A DNA stretch of 64,000 bases from Rhodopirellula sp. Lineage in GTDB: Bacteria > Planctomycetota > Planctomycetia > Pirellulales > Thermoguttaceae. The notes under the pieces were generated by a model. It saw only the letters and a program-made list of their open reading frames with translations, was not told the DNA's origin and did no database searches. Every line of letters starts with the position of its first letter. The first letter of the stretch is position 1. Made by a program: the position numbers and the translations under genes. Below are positions 36,516 to 45,553 of this stretch, one piece after another. The stretch is taken from the NCBI GenBank assembly GCA_012728855.1, contig JAAYEH010000080.1, forward strand, positions 25,136-89,135. Direction: 5' to 3'.

Positions 36516-36563
36516 GTGCGAAATGGGCTGCTTTGCGCATTTTATCTTCGGAAGGATCGGCAA

Positions 36564-37598
36564 TTGAGGAAGTTCCTGATCGGGTTGGTGAAAACCGGCC
36601 TCTCCGTGGCAATCGTGGTCTGGCTCCTCTGGGATTCCCTTAGTCAGGATCCCGAGGCCGTCAGTCGACTCGGCGGCGGTGAGAAAAACTGGTGGATGTT
36701 GTTCGCTGCGGCCGTATCCTGCTCCACGGCGATTGTCATTACGTTAATCCGCTGGTGCTACTTGGTCCGCGCTCTGGGAATGGACTTCCGGTGGAAGGAC
36801 GCCTTCCGGATCGGGTTTGTGGGCTACTTGTTCAATCTGGCTCCGATGGGGATCGTCGGAGGCGATATTCTCAAAGGATGGATGCTTGCGCGCCAGCAGC
36901 ATACTCACCGCGCCGAAGCCGTGGCCAGCATTATCGTCGACCGGGCGATCGGGTTGTACACCCTCGTCGTGCTGGCGGCGACTGCCATTCTCATTGGCGG
37001 CTTCTGGTCGTTTGCCGACGACGACGTCCGCTACGTCTGCCGTGCCGCGGTTCTGGTGGCGGCAGTCGCGACACTCGGCGTGACGGCGCTGCTGGGACCG
37101 GAAGCGGTTGTCGGAAGACTCGTGCGACTGGTCGGCAAAATCCACTATGCCGGTCCGCCTATGGAGAAGGTGATCGTTGCGATACGGATGTACCGGCATC
37201 GGTTGCCGGTGCTTCTTGCGGCAGTCGTGATGAGCCTGGCCGTACACAGTTTCTTTGCCACCGGGATCCACCTGATTGCTCATGGCATCCCCGGTGCGGC
37301 CCTTTCGCTCCAACAGCACTTCGTGGTGGCCCCCTTAGGCGCGGTCACCAGTGTCATTCCGTTGCCCGCCGGACCGCAGGAAGGCGCTTTGAAGTTTCTT
37401 TACGGCGCGCTGGCGTCGGCGCCGTTGAAAGGATTGATCGTCTCGCTGGTCTACCGGATCATCACGGTGCTGATCGCTGCCGTGGGCATTGCCTACTACC
37501 TGGCAAGCCGCCGCGAAGTCGACGAAGTGTTGCACGACGTCGAAGAGCAGGACGCAGAATCGGAAGACTTGGCCCTGGCAAGCCCCACGGTCTTTTGA
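36564..37598 (+). CDS. LPG-synthase-TM/UPF0104 flippase-like membrane protein
   Basis: The 344-residue polytopic protein belongs to the family of lysylphosphatidylglycerol-synthase transmembrane regions (YbhN/AglD-like). Visible features are LFNLAPMGIVGGDILKGWML, ASIIVDRAIGLYTLVVLA and the C-terminal VTSVIPLPAGPQEGALKFLY. Relatives move or modify lipids or lipid-linked sugars. TTG 36564 is chosen because GAAGGA lies seven bases upstream and it starts just before the first helix. Its stop TGA overlaps a possible TTG start of the next gene. Confidence 0.75.
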   Translation: MRKFLIGLVKTGLSVAIVVWLLWDSLSQDPEAVSRLGGGEKNWWMLFAAAVSCSTAIVITLIRWCYLVRALGMDFRWKDAFRIGFVGYLFNLAPMGIVGGDILKGWMLARQQHTHRAEAVASIIVDRAIGLYTLVVLAATAILIGGFWSFADDDVRYVCRAAVLVAAVATLGVTALLGPEAVVGRLVRLVGKIHYAGPPMEKVIVAIRMYRHRLPVLLAAVVMSLAVHSFFATGIHLIAHGIPGAALSLQQHFVVAPLGAVTSVIPLPAGPQEGALKFLYGALASAPLKGLIVSLVYRIITVLIAAVGIAYYLASRREVDEVLHDVEEQDAESEDLALASPTVF

Positions 37599-38839
37599 AT
37601 CCAGGAGGCGAGGGTATTTCAGCGAACCCAACCCCCGAACCCTTCCGGGGCAAACGCGTTGCATTGGTCGGCAAGCTGGCAAGCATGTCGAAGCGCGAAG
37701 CCGCGGGATTACTGCGGCAACAGGGGGCGACCGTCGTCGATTGCCCCGATGCCTCGCTTGATGTGGTTGTCCTGGGCGAAGACAGTTTTCCTCTGCCTGC
37801 CGGCAACGAACCGGACGATCTCTTGGACGACGCCACCCGCGAGGCAGCCCAGCGCGGCGCGCTGCGGGTTTGCACGGAAACGCAGCTTTGGCACGAGCTT
37901 GGTCTGGTGGACGCGGGCGAGGAAGTCCATCACCTCTACACACCGGCCATGCTCGCGGAATTGCTGGGAGTTTCGGTGGCGGTGATACGCCGCTGGCATC
38001 GACGCCGTTTGATCCTGCCAGCGAAGGAAATTCGCAAGCTTCCTTACTTCGATTTCCAGGAGATCGCCACGGCAAAGCGGCTTGCCCAACTGTTGGCCGC
38101 CGGGATGTCGCCCGAAGCGATCGAGCGAAAGCTGATCGCGCTGGCGAAGCTGATGCCCGGCGCCGAGCGGCCTTTGGATCAACTCTCCGTAATCATCGAA
38201 GGAAAGCAGATCCTTCTTCGCCAGGGCGACGGCTTGGTCGAGCCGGGTGGTCAGTTGCGGTTCGATTTTGAGGCGGCCGAATCGACTGGCGGGCCGGACC
38301 GCGTGGCGGAAGAGTGGCCCGAGGAGGTCGTCGACTCCGTTCTTGCTTCGATCGGCGGCGTCCGCGGCGGCGATCCCGGCAGGTCGCCGGCGCAGCTTGC
38401 CCGCATGGCCGAAGAGTTCGAGGACGAAGGGCACCCGGAAGCGGCGGCGGAAATGATTCGGGCGGCGATGGCGGCAGGCGGCCCCTCGGCCGATTTCTGC
38501 TTCCGTCTTGCGGAACTCCTGTACCGCCTTGGCGATCTCACCGCCGCTCGTGAGCGATACTACATGGCCATCGAACTCGACGAAAACTACGTGGAGGCTC
38601 GCGCAAGCCTCGGCTGCGTTTTGGAAGAATTGGGCCAACGGGAATTGGCTGTGGCGGCCTTTCAGGGCGCGCTGGCCTACCACGCCCACTATGCCGAGGT
38701 CAACTACCACCTCGCCAGGACGCTCGATATTCTGGGGCGGCCCGAGGAGGCCGATCCGCACTGGAAAGCATTCTTAGAACTGGCGCCGGGCAGTCCGTGG
38801 GCCGAGCAAGCCCGGCAGAGGCTGGGGATCGGGGATTGA
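37595..38839 (+). CDS. BRCT-MerR-TPR protein, putative regulator
   Basis: The roughly 410-residue protein combines three parts. A BRCT-like domain spans about residues 13-105 (FRGKRVALVGKLASMSKREA, DVVVLGEDSFPL). A MerR-type winged helix spans about 113-180 (YTPAMLAELLGVSVAVIRRW). C-terminal TPR repeats begin at about 265 (ADFCFRLAELLYRLGDLTAA and following). There is no signal peptide. No ATG or GTG start lies before the BRCT domain. TTG 37595 overlaps the upstream stop as TTGA but lacks a ribosome site. ATT 37616 has GGAGG at the ideal seven-base spacing. A DNA-binding, protein-assembling regulator is inferred; the target is unknown. Confidence 0.75.
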   Translation: MNPGGEGISANPTPEPFRGKRVALVGKLASMSKREAAGLLRQQGATVVDCPDASLDVVVLGEDSFPLPAGNEPDDLLDDATREAAQRGALRVCTETQLWHELGLVDAGEEVHHLYTPAMLAELLGVSVAVIRRWHRRRLILPAKEIRKLPYFDFQEIATAKRLAQLLAAGMSPEAIERKLIALAKLMPGAERPLDQLSVIIEGKQILLRQGDGLVEPGGQLRFDFEAAESTGGPDRVAEEWPEEVVDSVLASIGGVRGGDPGRSPAQLARMAEEFEDEGHPEAAAEMIRAAMAAGGPSADFCFRLAELLYRLGDLTAARERYYMAIELDENYVEARASLGCVLEELGQRELAVAAFQGALAYHAHYAEVNYHLARTLDILGRPEEADPHWKAFLELAPGSPWAEQARQRLGIGD

Positions 38840-39019
38840 CCGGACGAGAGATGGCCCCCTCATCCCGGTTGCTTCCCCGCAGCCGGGCTGACTTGAACGG
38901 TCGCCGTTCACCCGTGGCTTGCGGCTCCGCCGCATGATGAACTCACCCTTCCTTCGGCTGAGGGGTGCTTGAAACTTCCGGCAAGAAAGGTATCCTGGGT
39001 AGCTGGGGTACGCACGTCG

Positions 39020-40381
39020 ATGCACGAAATCCTCTTTGAGTATGAGATGAACCCGACGACATGGGTTTACGTGTCGTCGTTGATGATCATCGGCATCTAC
39101 TTCAAGTTCCACCGTGTCCTCAGTGTGCGCAACCTCGATCTGGTCGCCCTGATCGCCTTCTTCCCGGCGCTGCTGATCATCTCGCGAGGGTATGAACACT
39201 GGGGTTACGTGTGGCTGTTCAGCGTGAGCGGATTCTTCCTGATCCGCCTGCTGCTGGATCCCGTAATGGTGCGGCGCCCGTTGTTGGAACCCAACTTATC
39301 GGCCAGTGGATTGACCTTCACCGGGGTGGCGCTGTTGGCCTTCCTGATGACCAACGTCATCATCGGAAAAGTGCCGGACCAGAACCTGCGAGCCGCGGGG
39401 CAGATCGTCCAACCCGGCGCAGAAGGCGAAGCACGAGAGGAACAAGAAGAACACAAGGAAGGTGCGGAAAAGACATTGCTGCCCGCCGAGCACCTGCCGG
39501 GCTTTCGTCCGTTTCACGAATTCGCCGAAATGGACGAACCGATGGTCGCGGCGGATCGCGTGCCGCCGCTGACGCCGCGACAGCAGTGGTTTCGCGTGGT
39601 CGCGACCCGGACGGCCGCCATTCTCGGGCATGTCGCGGTTGTAATCGGAATCGTGCTAGTCGGGTATCGCCATTTCGACAACACGCACACCGGCGTGGCG
39701 GCCGCTTCGCTCTATCTCTTGCTCCCTTCCACCGCGCAGCTTACTCGCGAAATCGACCATGTCATCCCCGGCGCCGTACTCGTCTGGTCCTTGGAATCGT
39801 ATCGGCGGCCCGTCTGGTCGGGATTGCTCTTCGGGATTGCGGCCGGGCTGATCTTCTACCCGCTGTTTCTGTTGCCCTTGTGGTGCAGTTTCTACTGGAG
39901 ACGCGGGCTGATCCGCTTTCTGGTCTCGATGGTCGTGACGCTTGCGCTGATGGTGTTGGCGCTGGGACTGATTTCCGGGAGCTTCTCCGAGTTTGGCGAC
40001 TTGCTGAAACAGATGTTCGGCTGGACGAGCTTGTGGGGCGAATACGCCAACGGCTTCTGGGAGTACCACAGCCACGCCTTTCGCATACCCATTATCGCCG
40101 CTTTCCTGGTACTCTGCGGCAGCCTCGCCCTCTGGCCGCCTCAGAAGAACCTGGGCACTCTGCTGAGCCTGTCTGCGGCCGTGATGTTGGCCAGCCAGTT
40201 TTGGAACCCGTACCAAGGCGGATTGTACATGGCCTGGTATCAGCCGTTGTTGGTGCTCACCGTTTTCCGGCCCAATCTCGAGGACCGGGTTGCGCTGACC
40301 GCCGTGGTGGAAGGGCGGGCGCCGGGGCCACTGCGCAGGCTGTTCCGCGCGGTGATTCGCCTCGGCAGTCACAAAGCGTAG
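39020..40381 (+). CDS. Large multi-pass membrane protein of unknown function
   Basis: I do not recognise a named family. The 453-residue product has about ten hydrophobic segments, including WVYVSSLMIIGIYF, LDLVALIAFFPALLII, FTGVALLAFLMTNVII and FLVSMVVTLALMVLALGLI. A charged loop at about residues 135-190 is rich in Glu (GEAREEQEEHKEGAEK). The layout with EIDHVIPGAVLVWSLESYRR resembles membrane glycosyltransferase-like proteins, but no catalytic motif is clear. ATG 39020 is chosen; TTG 38969, with GAGGGG upstream, would add 17 residues. It is convergent with the HEAT-repeat gene. Confidence 0.7.
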   Translation: MHEILFEYEMNPTTWVYVSSLMIIGIYFKFHRVLSVRNLDLVALIAFFPALLIISRGYEHWGYVWLFSVSGFFLIRLLLDPVMVRRPLLEPNLSASGLTFTGVALLAFLMTNVIIGKVPDQNLRAAGQIVQPGAEGEAREEQEEHKEGAEKTLLPAEHLPGFRPFHEFAEMDEPMVAADRVPPLTPRQQWFRVVATRTAAILGHVAVVIGIVLVGYRHFDNTHTGVAAASLYLLLPSTAQLTREIDHVIPGAVLVWSLESYRRPVWSGLLFGIAAGLIFYPLFLLPLWCSFYWRRGLIRFLVSMVVTLALMVLALGLISGSFSEFGDLLKQMFGWTSLWGEYANGFWEYHSHAFRIPIIAAFLVLCGSLALWPPQKNLGTLLSLSAAVMLASQFWNPYQGGLYMAWYQPLLVLTVFRPNLEDRVALTAVVEGRAPGPLRRLFRAVIRLGSHKA

Positions 40382-40406
40382 GCATCGGCAGTTCTGTCGG
40401 TGCTTC

Positions 40407-41627
40407 TCAGCCGCGGCGGGTGTCCATGCCGGGCTGGCGCAATTGGGATGCGTACCACGCTCTCCACTTCTGCTTGTCAAAACTGAAGTTCATCCCGGTG
40501 AGCGAGACGAGCGCTTCGAGAACGGGCCGATTGAGGACGTCCTGTTCAACGATCTTCACCCGATTCCCCCCCATCGACATGCCTCCCCCGCCGCCGGGCG
40601 TAAATGTGGTGGAGATGTCGCCGCCCGAGCCGGTGCCGATCTTGTACTTGTGCCTGGTGGACAAGGCATCGATCAAGGGAGCGATTGCCGCGGGGTTGTT
40701 CATCGCTTTCAACGCCGTCGCCGCCCGATGCACCTCGATGTTGTCCTTGCTTTTCAACCGGCCGATGAAGTGGTCGACGGCCGCGGGATTGTCCTGCTGC
40801 TTGAGGTAATCGAGGCTGGTCAGCCGCACCTCTTCGATTGGATCCTCGATGGCGGAGGTGGCCAGAGCCTGCGCCGCCTTCACCGTGCCGATCTTCGCCA
40901 GCACCTCGATGATCAGGATCCGGACCGGGTCGCGCGGGTCGCGAAGCGCATCGCGGCCCTCGCCGACGAGCGCCCGCGCCAGGGCCTTTACGGCAAGGGG
41001 ATCCTTAATGGCGGAGATCGCCTGGTAAGCCTGCCGACCTTCCTCCCCGTCCGTGGCGGACAACCAGCGGTCCAGCTTCTGCATCCACTGCTTCTCCCCC
41101 AGTTCGATCTTGCGATTCTCTTCGAGAAGCTGGATTTCCTGCGGCAGCATCCAACGGTTGTTGTGCCGCTGGTAGCCGCGAGCGAGCATCACGTCCTCTT
41201 GGGTCATCCAGCGACCTTCGAATTGGTCGTAACCCAATCCGCGGCGAGCTTTTTCGTGATCGGGATCCAGCTCGAGGATCCGGCGGAGGTGCTGCTCTCG
41301 CTGCTGGCGCAGGTTGTTTTCCCGGCACCACTCGGCCAGATCCCACTGCGCGTCGATCGTGTCCGGGTATCGCGGCCGGATCTTCTCGTACTGAAGTTCC
41401 TCGGGGCGAGGACGAAGGATCTGCTTTACCTGATCGCGACTGAGCGTAATCACGGCGCCGGCGGACGTGCGGACCGAATACGCCTCGCGAGGGCTTTGGT
41501 TCGGATTGAGCAGTTCACCCTCAATTCGCCCGCCGTTGTCCATCACGAAAACCTCACCGTACAGGCCGGTGAACGGGACAAGTGCCAGCAGAAGCGCCAA
41601 TAAAACGCCGTAGCGAATGGGGGGCAT
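40407..41627 (-). CDS. Exported HEAT-repeat protein
   Basis: The 406-residue protein has a signal peptide (MPPIRYGVLLALLLALVPFTG). A short beta-rich segment follows (VFVMDNGGRIEGELL, VRTSAGAVITLSRDQV), then TPR-like helices and HEAT repeats (DPVRILIIEVLAKIGTVKAA, IEEVRLTSLDYLKQQDNPAA, IEVHRAATALKAMNNPAA). Glycine-rich GGDIST and GGGGGMSMGG loops separate the last repeats. It is probably a periplasmic scaffold. A good promoter lies at 41694-41723. Function unknown. Confidence 0.75.
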   Translation of the reverse strand: MPPIRYGVLLALLLALVPFTGLYGEVFVMDNGGRIEGELLNPNQSPREAYSVRTSAGAVITLSRDQVKQILRPRPEELQYEKIRPRYPDTIDAQWDLAEWCRENNLRQQREQHLRRILELDPDHEKARRGLGYDQFEGRWMTQEDVMLARGYQRHNNRWMLPQEIQLLEENRKIELGEKQWMQKLDRWLSATDGEEGRQAYQAISAIKDPLAVKALARALVGEGRDALRDPRDPVRILIIEVLAKIGTVKAAQALATSAIEDPIEEVRLTSLDYLKQQDNPAAVDHFIGRLKSKDNIEVHRAATALKAMNNPAAIAPLIDALSTRHKYKIGTGSGGDISTTFTPGGGGGMSMGGNRVKIVEQDVLNRPVLEALVSLTGMNFSFDKQKWRAWYASQLRQPGMDTRRG

Positions 41628-41693
41628 AATATCTCCCTTTTCGGCGTGCGCAGAGCGGTTTTGGACAAGATCGGCTATCGACTACACTCTACA

Positions 41694-41723
41694 AGTATAG
41701 TTACACTGTGCGAGATCTGACAA
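41694..41723 (-). promoter_or_regulatory. Candidate sigma-70 promoter of the HEAT-repeat gene
   Basis: On the minus strand TTGTCA (41723-41718) and TATACT (41699-41694) are 18 bases apart, close to consensus. The start codon lies about 65 bases downstream at 41627. A family A palindrome follows on the other side at 41750-41763. Confidence 0.5.
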
Positions 41724-41749
41724 GCAAAGCCCGAGCAGACCGATTACCC

Positions 41750-41763
41750 GCAGCCCGGCTGCT
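41750..41763. repeat. Family A palindrome
   Basis: GCAGCCCGGCTGCT lies 14 bases before the moaB start in the divergent intergenic region. Confidence 0.6.
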
Positions 41764-41777
41764 ATCGAGGATCCGAT

Positions 41778-42287
41778 ATGTCCACCGTTCCCGAACAGCA
41801 TCGCGACGAAGCCCCCCCAATGGTGAGATGTGCCGTTGTTGCCGTCAGCGATACGCGAACGATGGAAACCGACCGAGGGGGGGCGATCGTAGTTGAAATG
41901 CTGCGAGCGGCAGGGCACGAGGTGCTCTCTCGCCACATCTTGCCGGACGAACCGATCCCGATGCGGGCACTGCTGATCGACTTGCGCGATCGCTCCGAGG
42001 TCGATGCGGTTCTGATGACCGGCGGCACGGGCATCGGGCGCCGCGATCAGACCTTGGAAACCGTCACCGAGATTCTGACAAAGCCGCTGCCCGGCTATGG
42101 GGAGTTGTTTCGCATGCTCAGCTATGCGGAGATTGGGGCGGCAGCCATGCTCAGCCGGGCGACGGGCGGATTGATGGGCCGGACCGTCGTATTGACCATG
42201 CCCGGCTCCGGCGCGGCGGTGCGGTTGGCCATGGAAAAGTTGATCTTGCCCGAACTGGGACATCTGGTTCGTGAAGCGCGGCAATAA
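41778..42287 (+). CDS. moaB: MoaB/MogA-family molybdenum cofactor biosynthesis protein
   Basis: The 169-residue protein would adenylylate molybdopterin before molybdate insertion. Family motifs are VAVSDTRT, LMTGGTGIGRRD, MLSYAEIGAAAMLSRATGG and LTMPGSGAAV. The length is that of MoaB. It is flanked by unrelated genes and converges with the DUF gene of the pilT operon, with only two bases between stops. No other Mo-cofactor genes are in view. Confidence 0.9.
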   Translation: MSTVPEQHRDEAPPMVRCAVVAVSDTRTMETDRGGAIVVEMLRAAGHEVLSRHILPDEPIPMRALLIDLRDRSEVDAVLMTGGTGIGRRDQTLETVTEILTKPLPGYGELFRMLSYAEIGAAAMLSRATGGLMGRTVVLTMPGSGAAVRLAMEKLILPELGHLVREARQ

Positions 42288-42289
42288 CG

Positions 42290-43051
42290 TCAGGCGTCCG
42301 ACTCGCCGCCCAGGGCGATGGGCTGGATGCCCGCTTCGCTCGACTTGATCTGCCAATACGCTTTGCGGGCCTTTGCGTCGATCGAACGTTCCATGGTCAA
42401 ACGGACGAAGAACGTGGTCTTCACGCGATCCTTATCATACGTGACCGCAAACACTTGGCTAACCTCATCGGCGTCCGAAGTCTGCTTCTGTGCCTCCGTC
42501 TGGTAGTAGCGGGCCTGGGCGCGGTCCCCCAACTCGACCAACGCGCGGATGTCCGGCCGCTCGGCGTAGCGCTGGGCGGGGGGCGTTTCGCTTTCACCGG
42601 GAGGCGTGCGCAGAGAGCCTTCCACCATCACCGGCTCCGGTTCGGTCGTTGCATCGATGGTCATGGCAAACGCCTTCTGCGGCTGGTTGCCGAGCGTGAA
42701 ATCGAACCACTGCCGGGCGAAGTGCTGGGCCTCCTTGCGGACCAAGATGCGGTGCGTGTACCCCTGCGAGACCACTCCGACCAGCGAAACCGTCGAAAGA
42801 AACAGCCCAATTAGTGCCGCCTTGCGCCCGAGCATATCCGGTGCGTTACGTGCAATCTGCCACATCGCGGCAAAGCCGACGAAAAGGCCGATGCCTCCGA
42901 CGAATACCAGGAACGGTTCGATCCAGGCGGCAAGAGCGAGCAGGCCGAAAACCAGCGCGGCAATGGCCAGGCCGCTCACCGGACGGTACTGTTCGATTTC
43001 CTCTTCAGGTTGTTCGCTCAAATGCGCGTGGGACTGGTCGGTCTGGATCAT
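42290..43051 (-). CDS. Membrane protein with DUF4190-like N-terminus
   Basis: The 253-residue protein has a charged cytoplasmic N-terminus, two or three helices (SGLAIAALVFGLLALAAW, FLVFVGGIGLFVGFAAM, ALIGLFLSTVSLVGVV) and a C-terminal soluble domain of about 150 residues. The family is not certain. It is the last gene of the hisF-pilT-pilB*-cvpA operon, seven bases after cvpA, which suggests a role linked to the membrane or secretion. Function unknown. Confidence 0.65.
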   Translation of the reverse strand: MIQTDQSHAHLSEQPEEEIEQYRPVSGLAIAALVFGLLALAAWIEPFLVFVGGIGLFVGFAAMWQIARNAPDMLGRKAALIGLFLSTVSLVGVVSQGYTHRILVRKEAQHFARQWFDFTLGNQPQKAFAMTIDATTEPEPVMVEGSLRTPPGESETPPAQRYAERPDIRALVELGDRAQARYYQTEAQKQTSDADEVSQVFAVTYDKDRVKTTFFVRLTMERSIDAKARKAYWQIKSSEAGIQPIALGGESDA

Positions 43052-43057
43052 CGTGCT

Positions 43058-43687
43058 TTACCTCTTGGGAGTGCTGCCTGACTGGACCCGGAACGTCCCG
43101 TTCACTTCGGCCTGCTTCTGGAGGTTGGTGCGGCGGGTGGTATAGGTGGCGATGAAGCGGCCGCCGGGATCAAAGGGATCGGGAACCGAGCGGCTCAGCG
43201 ATCCTTTGGATGCCTGCTGCACGAATCCCAACCACTGCTGGTCAGGTGCCATCCCCACAAACATCTTCTCACCGGGTCGGAATCCGCCGAAAAGAAAATT
43301 GCGGGCCAGCGGCGCGGTGTGGAACGTCGTCAGCGTGAAACCGACCAGTACCCAGCCTACCCACAGTGCCAGTACGGGACTGCCGATCTGATCGGCGATT
43401 GTCAGAAAACGAACCTTCACTCGCGATGCAAAGCCGGTCAGATAGCGTAAGGCAACCATGCTGACGCCGAAAATCACCCAAAGAGCGATGAAATCCCAGA
43501 AGTAGGTGAAGGTGGCGTTGACTCCGTCGAGCACCCTCGCCAGCGGTTCGAAAAAATTCATCGCCAACAACCCGGCAGTGACCACGTTGATCAAGCGGAT
43601 GGCGTTGCTCCAGATGCCCTCGTTGTAGGTCAAGGCCATGGTGGCGAAAAGGATGACGAACAGCAATAACGGCAGGAGAAAGCTCAT
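43058..43687 (-). CDS. CvpA-like membrane protein
   Basis: The 209-residue protein has four to five helices (LLPLLLFVILFATMALTY, WSNAIRLINVVTAGLLAMNF, FTYFWDFIALWVIFGVSMV, GSPVLALWVGWVLVGFTLT) in the pattern of the CvpA family. The C-terminus is soluble. CvpA proteins are linked with envelope homeostasis and colicin V export. It lies 36 bases after the pilB-like gene and directly before the DUF gene, within the operon. Confidence 0.7.
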   Translation of the reverse strand: MSFLLPLLLFVILFATMALTYNEGIWSNAIRLINVVTAGLLAMNFFEPLARVLDGVNATFTYFWDFIALWVIFGVSMVALRYLTGFASRVKVRFLTIADQIGSPVLALWVGWVLVGFTLTTFHTAPLARNFLFGGFRPGEKMFVGMAPDQQWLGFVQQASKGSLSRSVPDPFDPGGRFIATYTTRRTNLQKQAEVNGTFRVQSGSTPKR

Positions 43688-43723
43688 GGTGAGGAATCGG
43701 CTTATGAGGTTCGGGATGCGGTC

Positions 43724-45553
43724 CTACTGCTTCAACACTCTCATCAATTCCGGAAGCGACGTGACGCCCTTGGCGACCAGAAAAAGTCCTTCTTCCTGAA
43801 AGGATCGGAATCCGGACTTCCGCGCGGCCTGGCGAAGGAGATCCAGCTTGGGGGTGCTCGCCAGCACCTGGCGAACCGGATCCTGGACCATCAACACCTC
43901 GAAAATCCCCGTACGGCCTACGTATCCGATCCCTTTACAGTTCGGGCAAACTTGCTCGGGCTGCTGAGGCGGCCGATAGAAAGCCTGGACGCGATCCGGC
44001 GGCAGTCCCAGTTGTTGCAGCACTTCCGGCGCCGGCTGGTAGGCTTCCTTGCACTCATCGCACAACTTGCGGATCAACCGGCAGCAGAGCACGGCGGTCG
44101 CGGCGCGAGCAAACTCCGCTTGAGAGGGTTTCATCGCCAGCACCCGCAACAGCGCTTCCGGGGCGTCTTTGGCGCGGATCGTCGCGATCATTAACCGCTT
44201 CTTGGAGATTTCCTTGCACATCATGTCGATCGTCTCGCTGTTGACCAGGTCGCGGACGATGACGACGTTCGGCTCCATCAGGAACAGGTCCGGCAGAACA
44301 TCGGCCGGCGTTTTTTTCTCCGCCGCCTTATAGGTATGGATCATCACATTCTCGACCGCTTCGTAGCGGTTGGTCTCTTCCTCCACGGCCATAAACTCGC
44401 GCATAAAGCGATCGGAGCCGCGCAGCACGATGTTCGTCATCGTGCGAAGGCCGTTGGCCGGCATGGCCGAGAAGAGAACGAAGCCCTTGGGCAGAGCCAT
44501 CAGTTCGGCGACTTGTTCCTGCATTTTGGGCCGCATGCCCAATTCGTCGAGGGTTTTGAATCGGGTCTTCGTCTTCTCGAACTGCATCATCACCCGTTCG
44601 CCGGTCTTCGTGCCCTGGCTGGAGAGGATGGCGGCGAAGGTCGAGTTTTCGTACTTGGCCGTGAACTTCCCTTCCTGGCGCCCCTGACGATCCTCTGCCT
44701 TCAGCCCGCAGAGCGTCTTCAGCGAGACCAGCAGCGGATCGCCGATTTCGCGCGGTTTTGCCTCGCCCTCGTGCCAAACGCCGTCGACGAGGTGCTTGGC
44801 AATCATGGCCTCCTGGGTGTATTCCAGCAGGATCGCATCGGCGCGGACGATCAGCCCGTCGGCGATTGCCTGGCGTGCGTCGCGGAAGCCGGGCGTCTGC
44901 CGGGCCAGTAACAGGTTGGCGTTGTCGTCGCGCTCGGTCGCCCCGCCACGGGACTCGAGGATGACCGGCGGGCCCGATTCGTGCGGATCGGCTCGCTCCG
45001 CCTTGACCTTCACGCCGACCATTGAGAGGTAGCCGGCGATGAGGTAGCGGAGGTGCGACCTGGTGAGCACCTTTTCATGCTGCATGACCTTACCGTTGCG
45101 GTAAAGGATGTAGGCGATCAGCGGCGCCACGTAGGCGATAAACAGGAGTGGAAAGCCCACCCAGAACATCGGTATGAGCCACGCCAGCACAAACGCGCCA
45201 AAAAAGACGCCAAAGACAATCGGGTTCCAACGCTGCCAGTTGAGCTTGTACTCCTGGGCATCCGTACTGACCCAATCGGTTGTGTGGACCCAGAGGAGAA
45301 AGAGAAGCCAGCAGCCAAGCATTTTTGGCCAACTGAGATAGAAGCCCGGCCCGCTCCAGCCATCCGGGAGAGTCTCGCCCGCCTCGGCGGCAGGCGCGGC
45401 CGCGGTGTCCCCGGCCGGTTCGGCGCCCTCCATCGGCATGGCCGGCTCGGCGCCCATCGCGGCCGGATCGGCGGGATCTTGCGCCACCAACAGAGCCACG
45501 GGCGCCGCGCTGACAACGCCCGCAATCAATACAATCATAAACCAACGAGGCAT
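43724..45553 (-). CDS. Degenerate, membrane-anchored PilB/GspE-type secretion ATPase homologue
   Basis: The 609-residue protein begins with a signal-like helix, an Ala/Pro-rich linker and helices at about 78-90 and 110-150. A GspE-type domain follows. The C-terminal zinc site with Cys498, Cys501, Cys536 and Cys539 (LCDEC, VCPNC) and GIGYVGRTGIFEVLMV are well preserved. The nucleotide site is not: the place of GPTGSGKTT reads AMPANGLRT (363-371), so the P-loop Lys is replaced by Leu369. The Walker B/Glu-Ile-Arg region reads NVVIVRDLVNSE. It is probably a non-hydrolysing partner. ATG 45553 overlaps the PilT stop (TAATG), and the intact PilT-like ATPase is encoded immediately upstream. Confidence 0.82.
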   Translation of the reverse strand: MPRWFMIVLIAGVVSAAPVALLVAQDPADPAAMGAEPAMPMEGAEPAGDTAAAPAAEAGETLPDGWSGPGFYLSWPKMLGCWLLFLLWVHTTDWVSTDAQEYKLNWQRWNPIVFGVFFGAFVLAWLIPMFWVGFPLLFIAYVAPLIAYILYRNGKVMQHEKVLTRSHLRYLIAGYLSMVGVKVKAERADPHESGPPVILESRGGATERDDNANLLLARQTPGFRDARQAIADGLIVRADAILLEYTQEAMIAKHLVDGVWHEGEAKPREIGDPLLVSLKTLCGLKAEDRQGRQEGKFTAKYENSTFAAILSSQGTKTGERVMMQFEKTKTRFKTLDELGMRPKMQEQVAELMALPKGFVLFSAMPANGLRTMTNIVLRGSDRFMREFMAVEEETNRYEAVENVMIHTYKAAEKKTPADVLPDLFLMEPNVVIVRDLVNSETIDMMCKEISKKRLMIATIRAKDAPEALLRVLAMKPSQAEFARAATAVLCCRLIRKLCDECKEAYQPAPEVLQQLGLPPDRVQAFYRPPQQPEQVCPNCKGIGYVGRTGIFEVLMVQDPVRQVLASTPKLDLLRQAARKSGFRSFQEEGLFLVAKGVTSLPELMRVLKQ

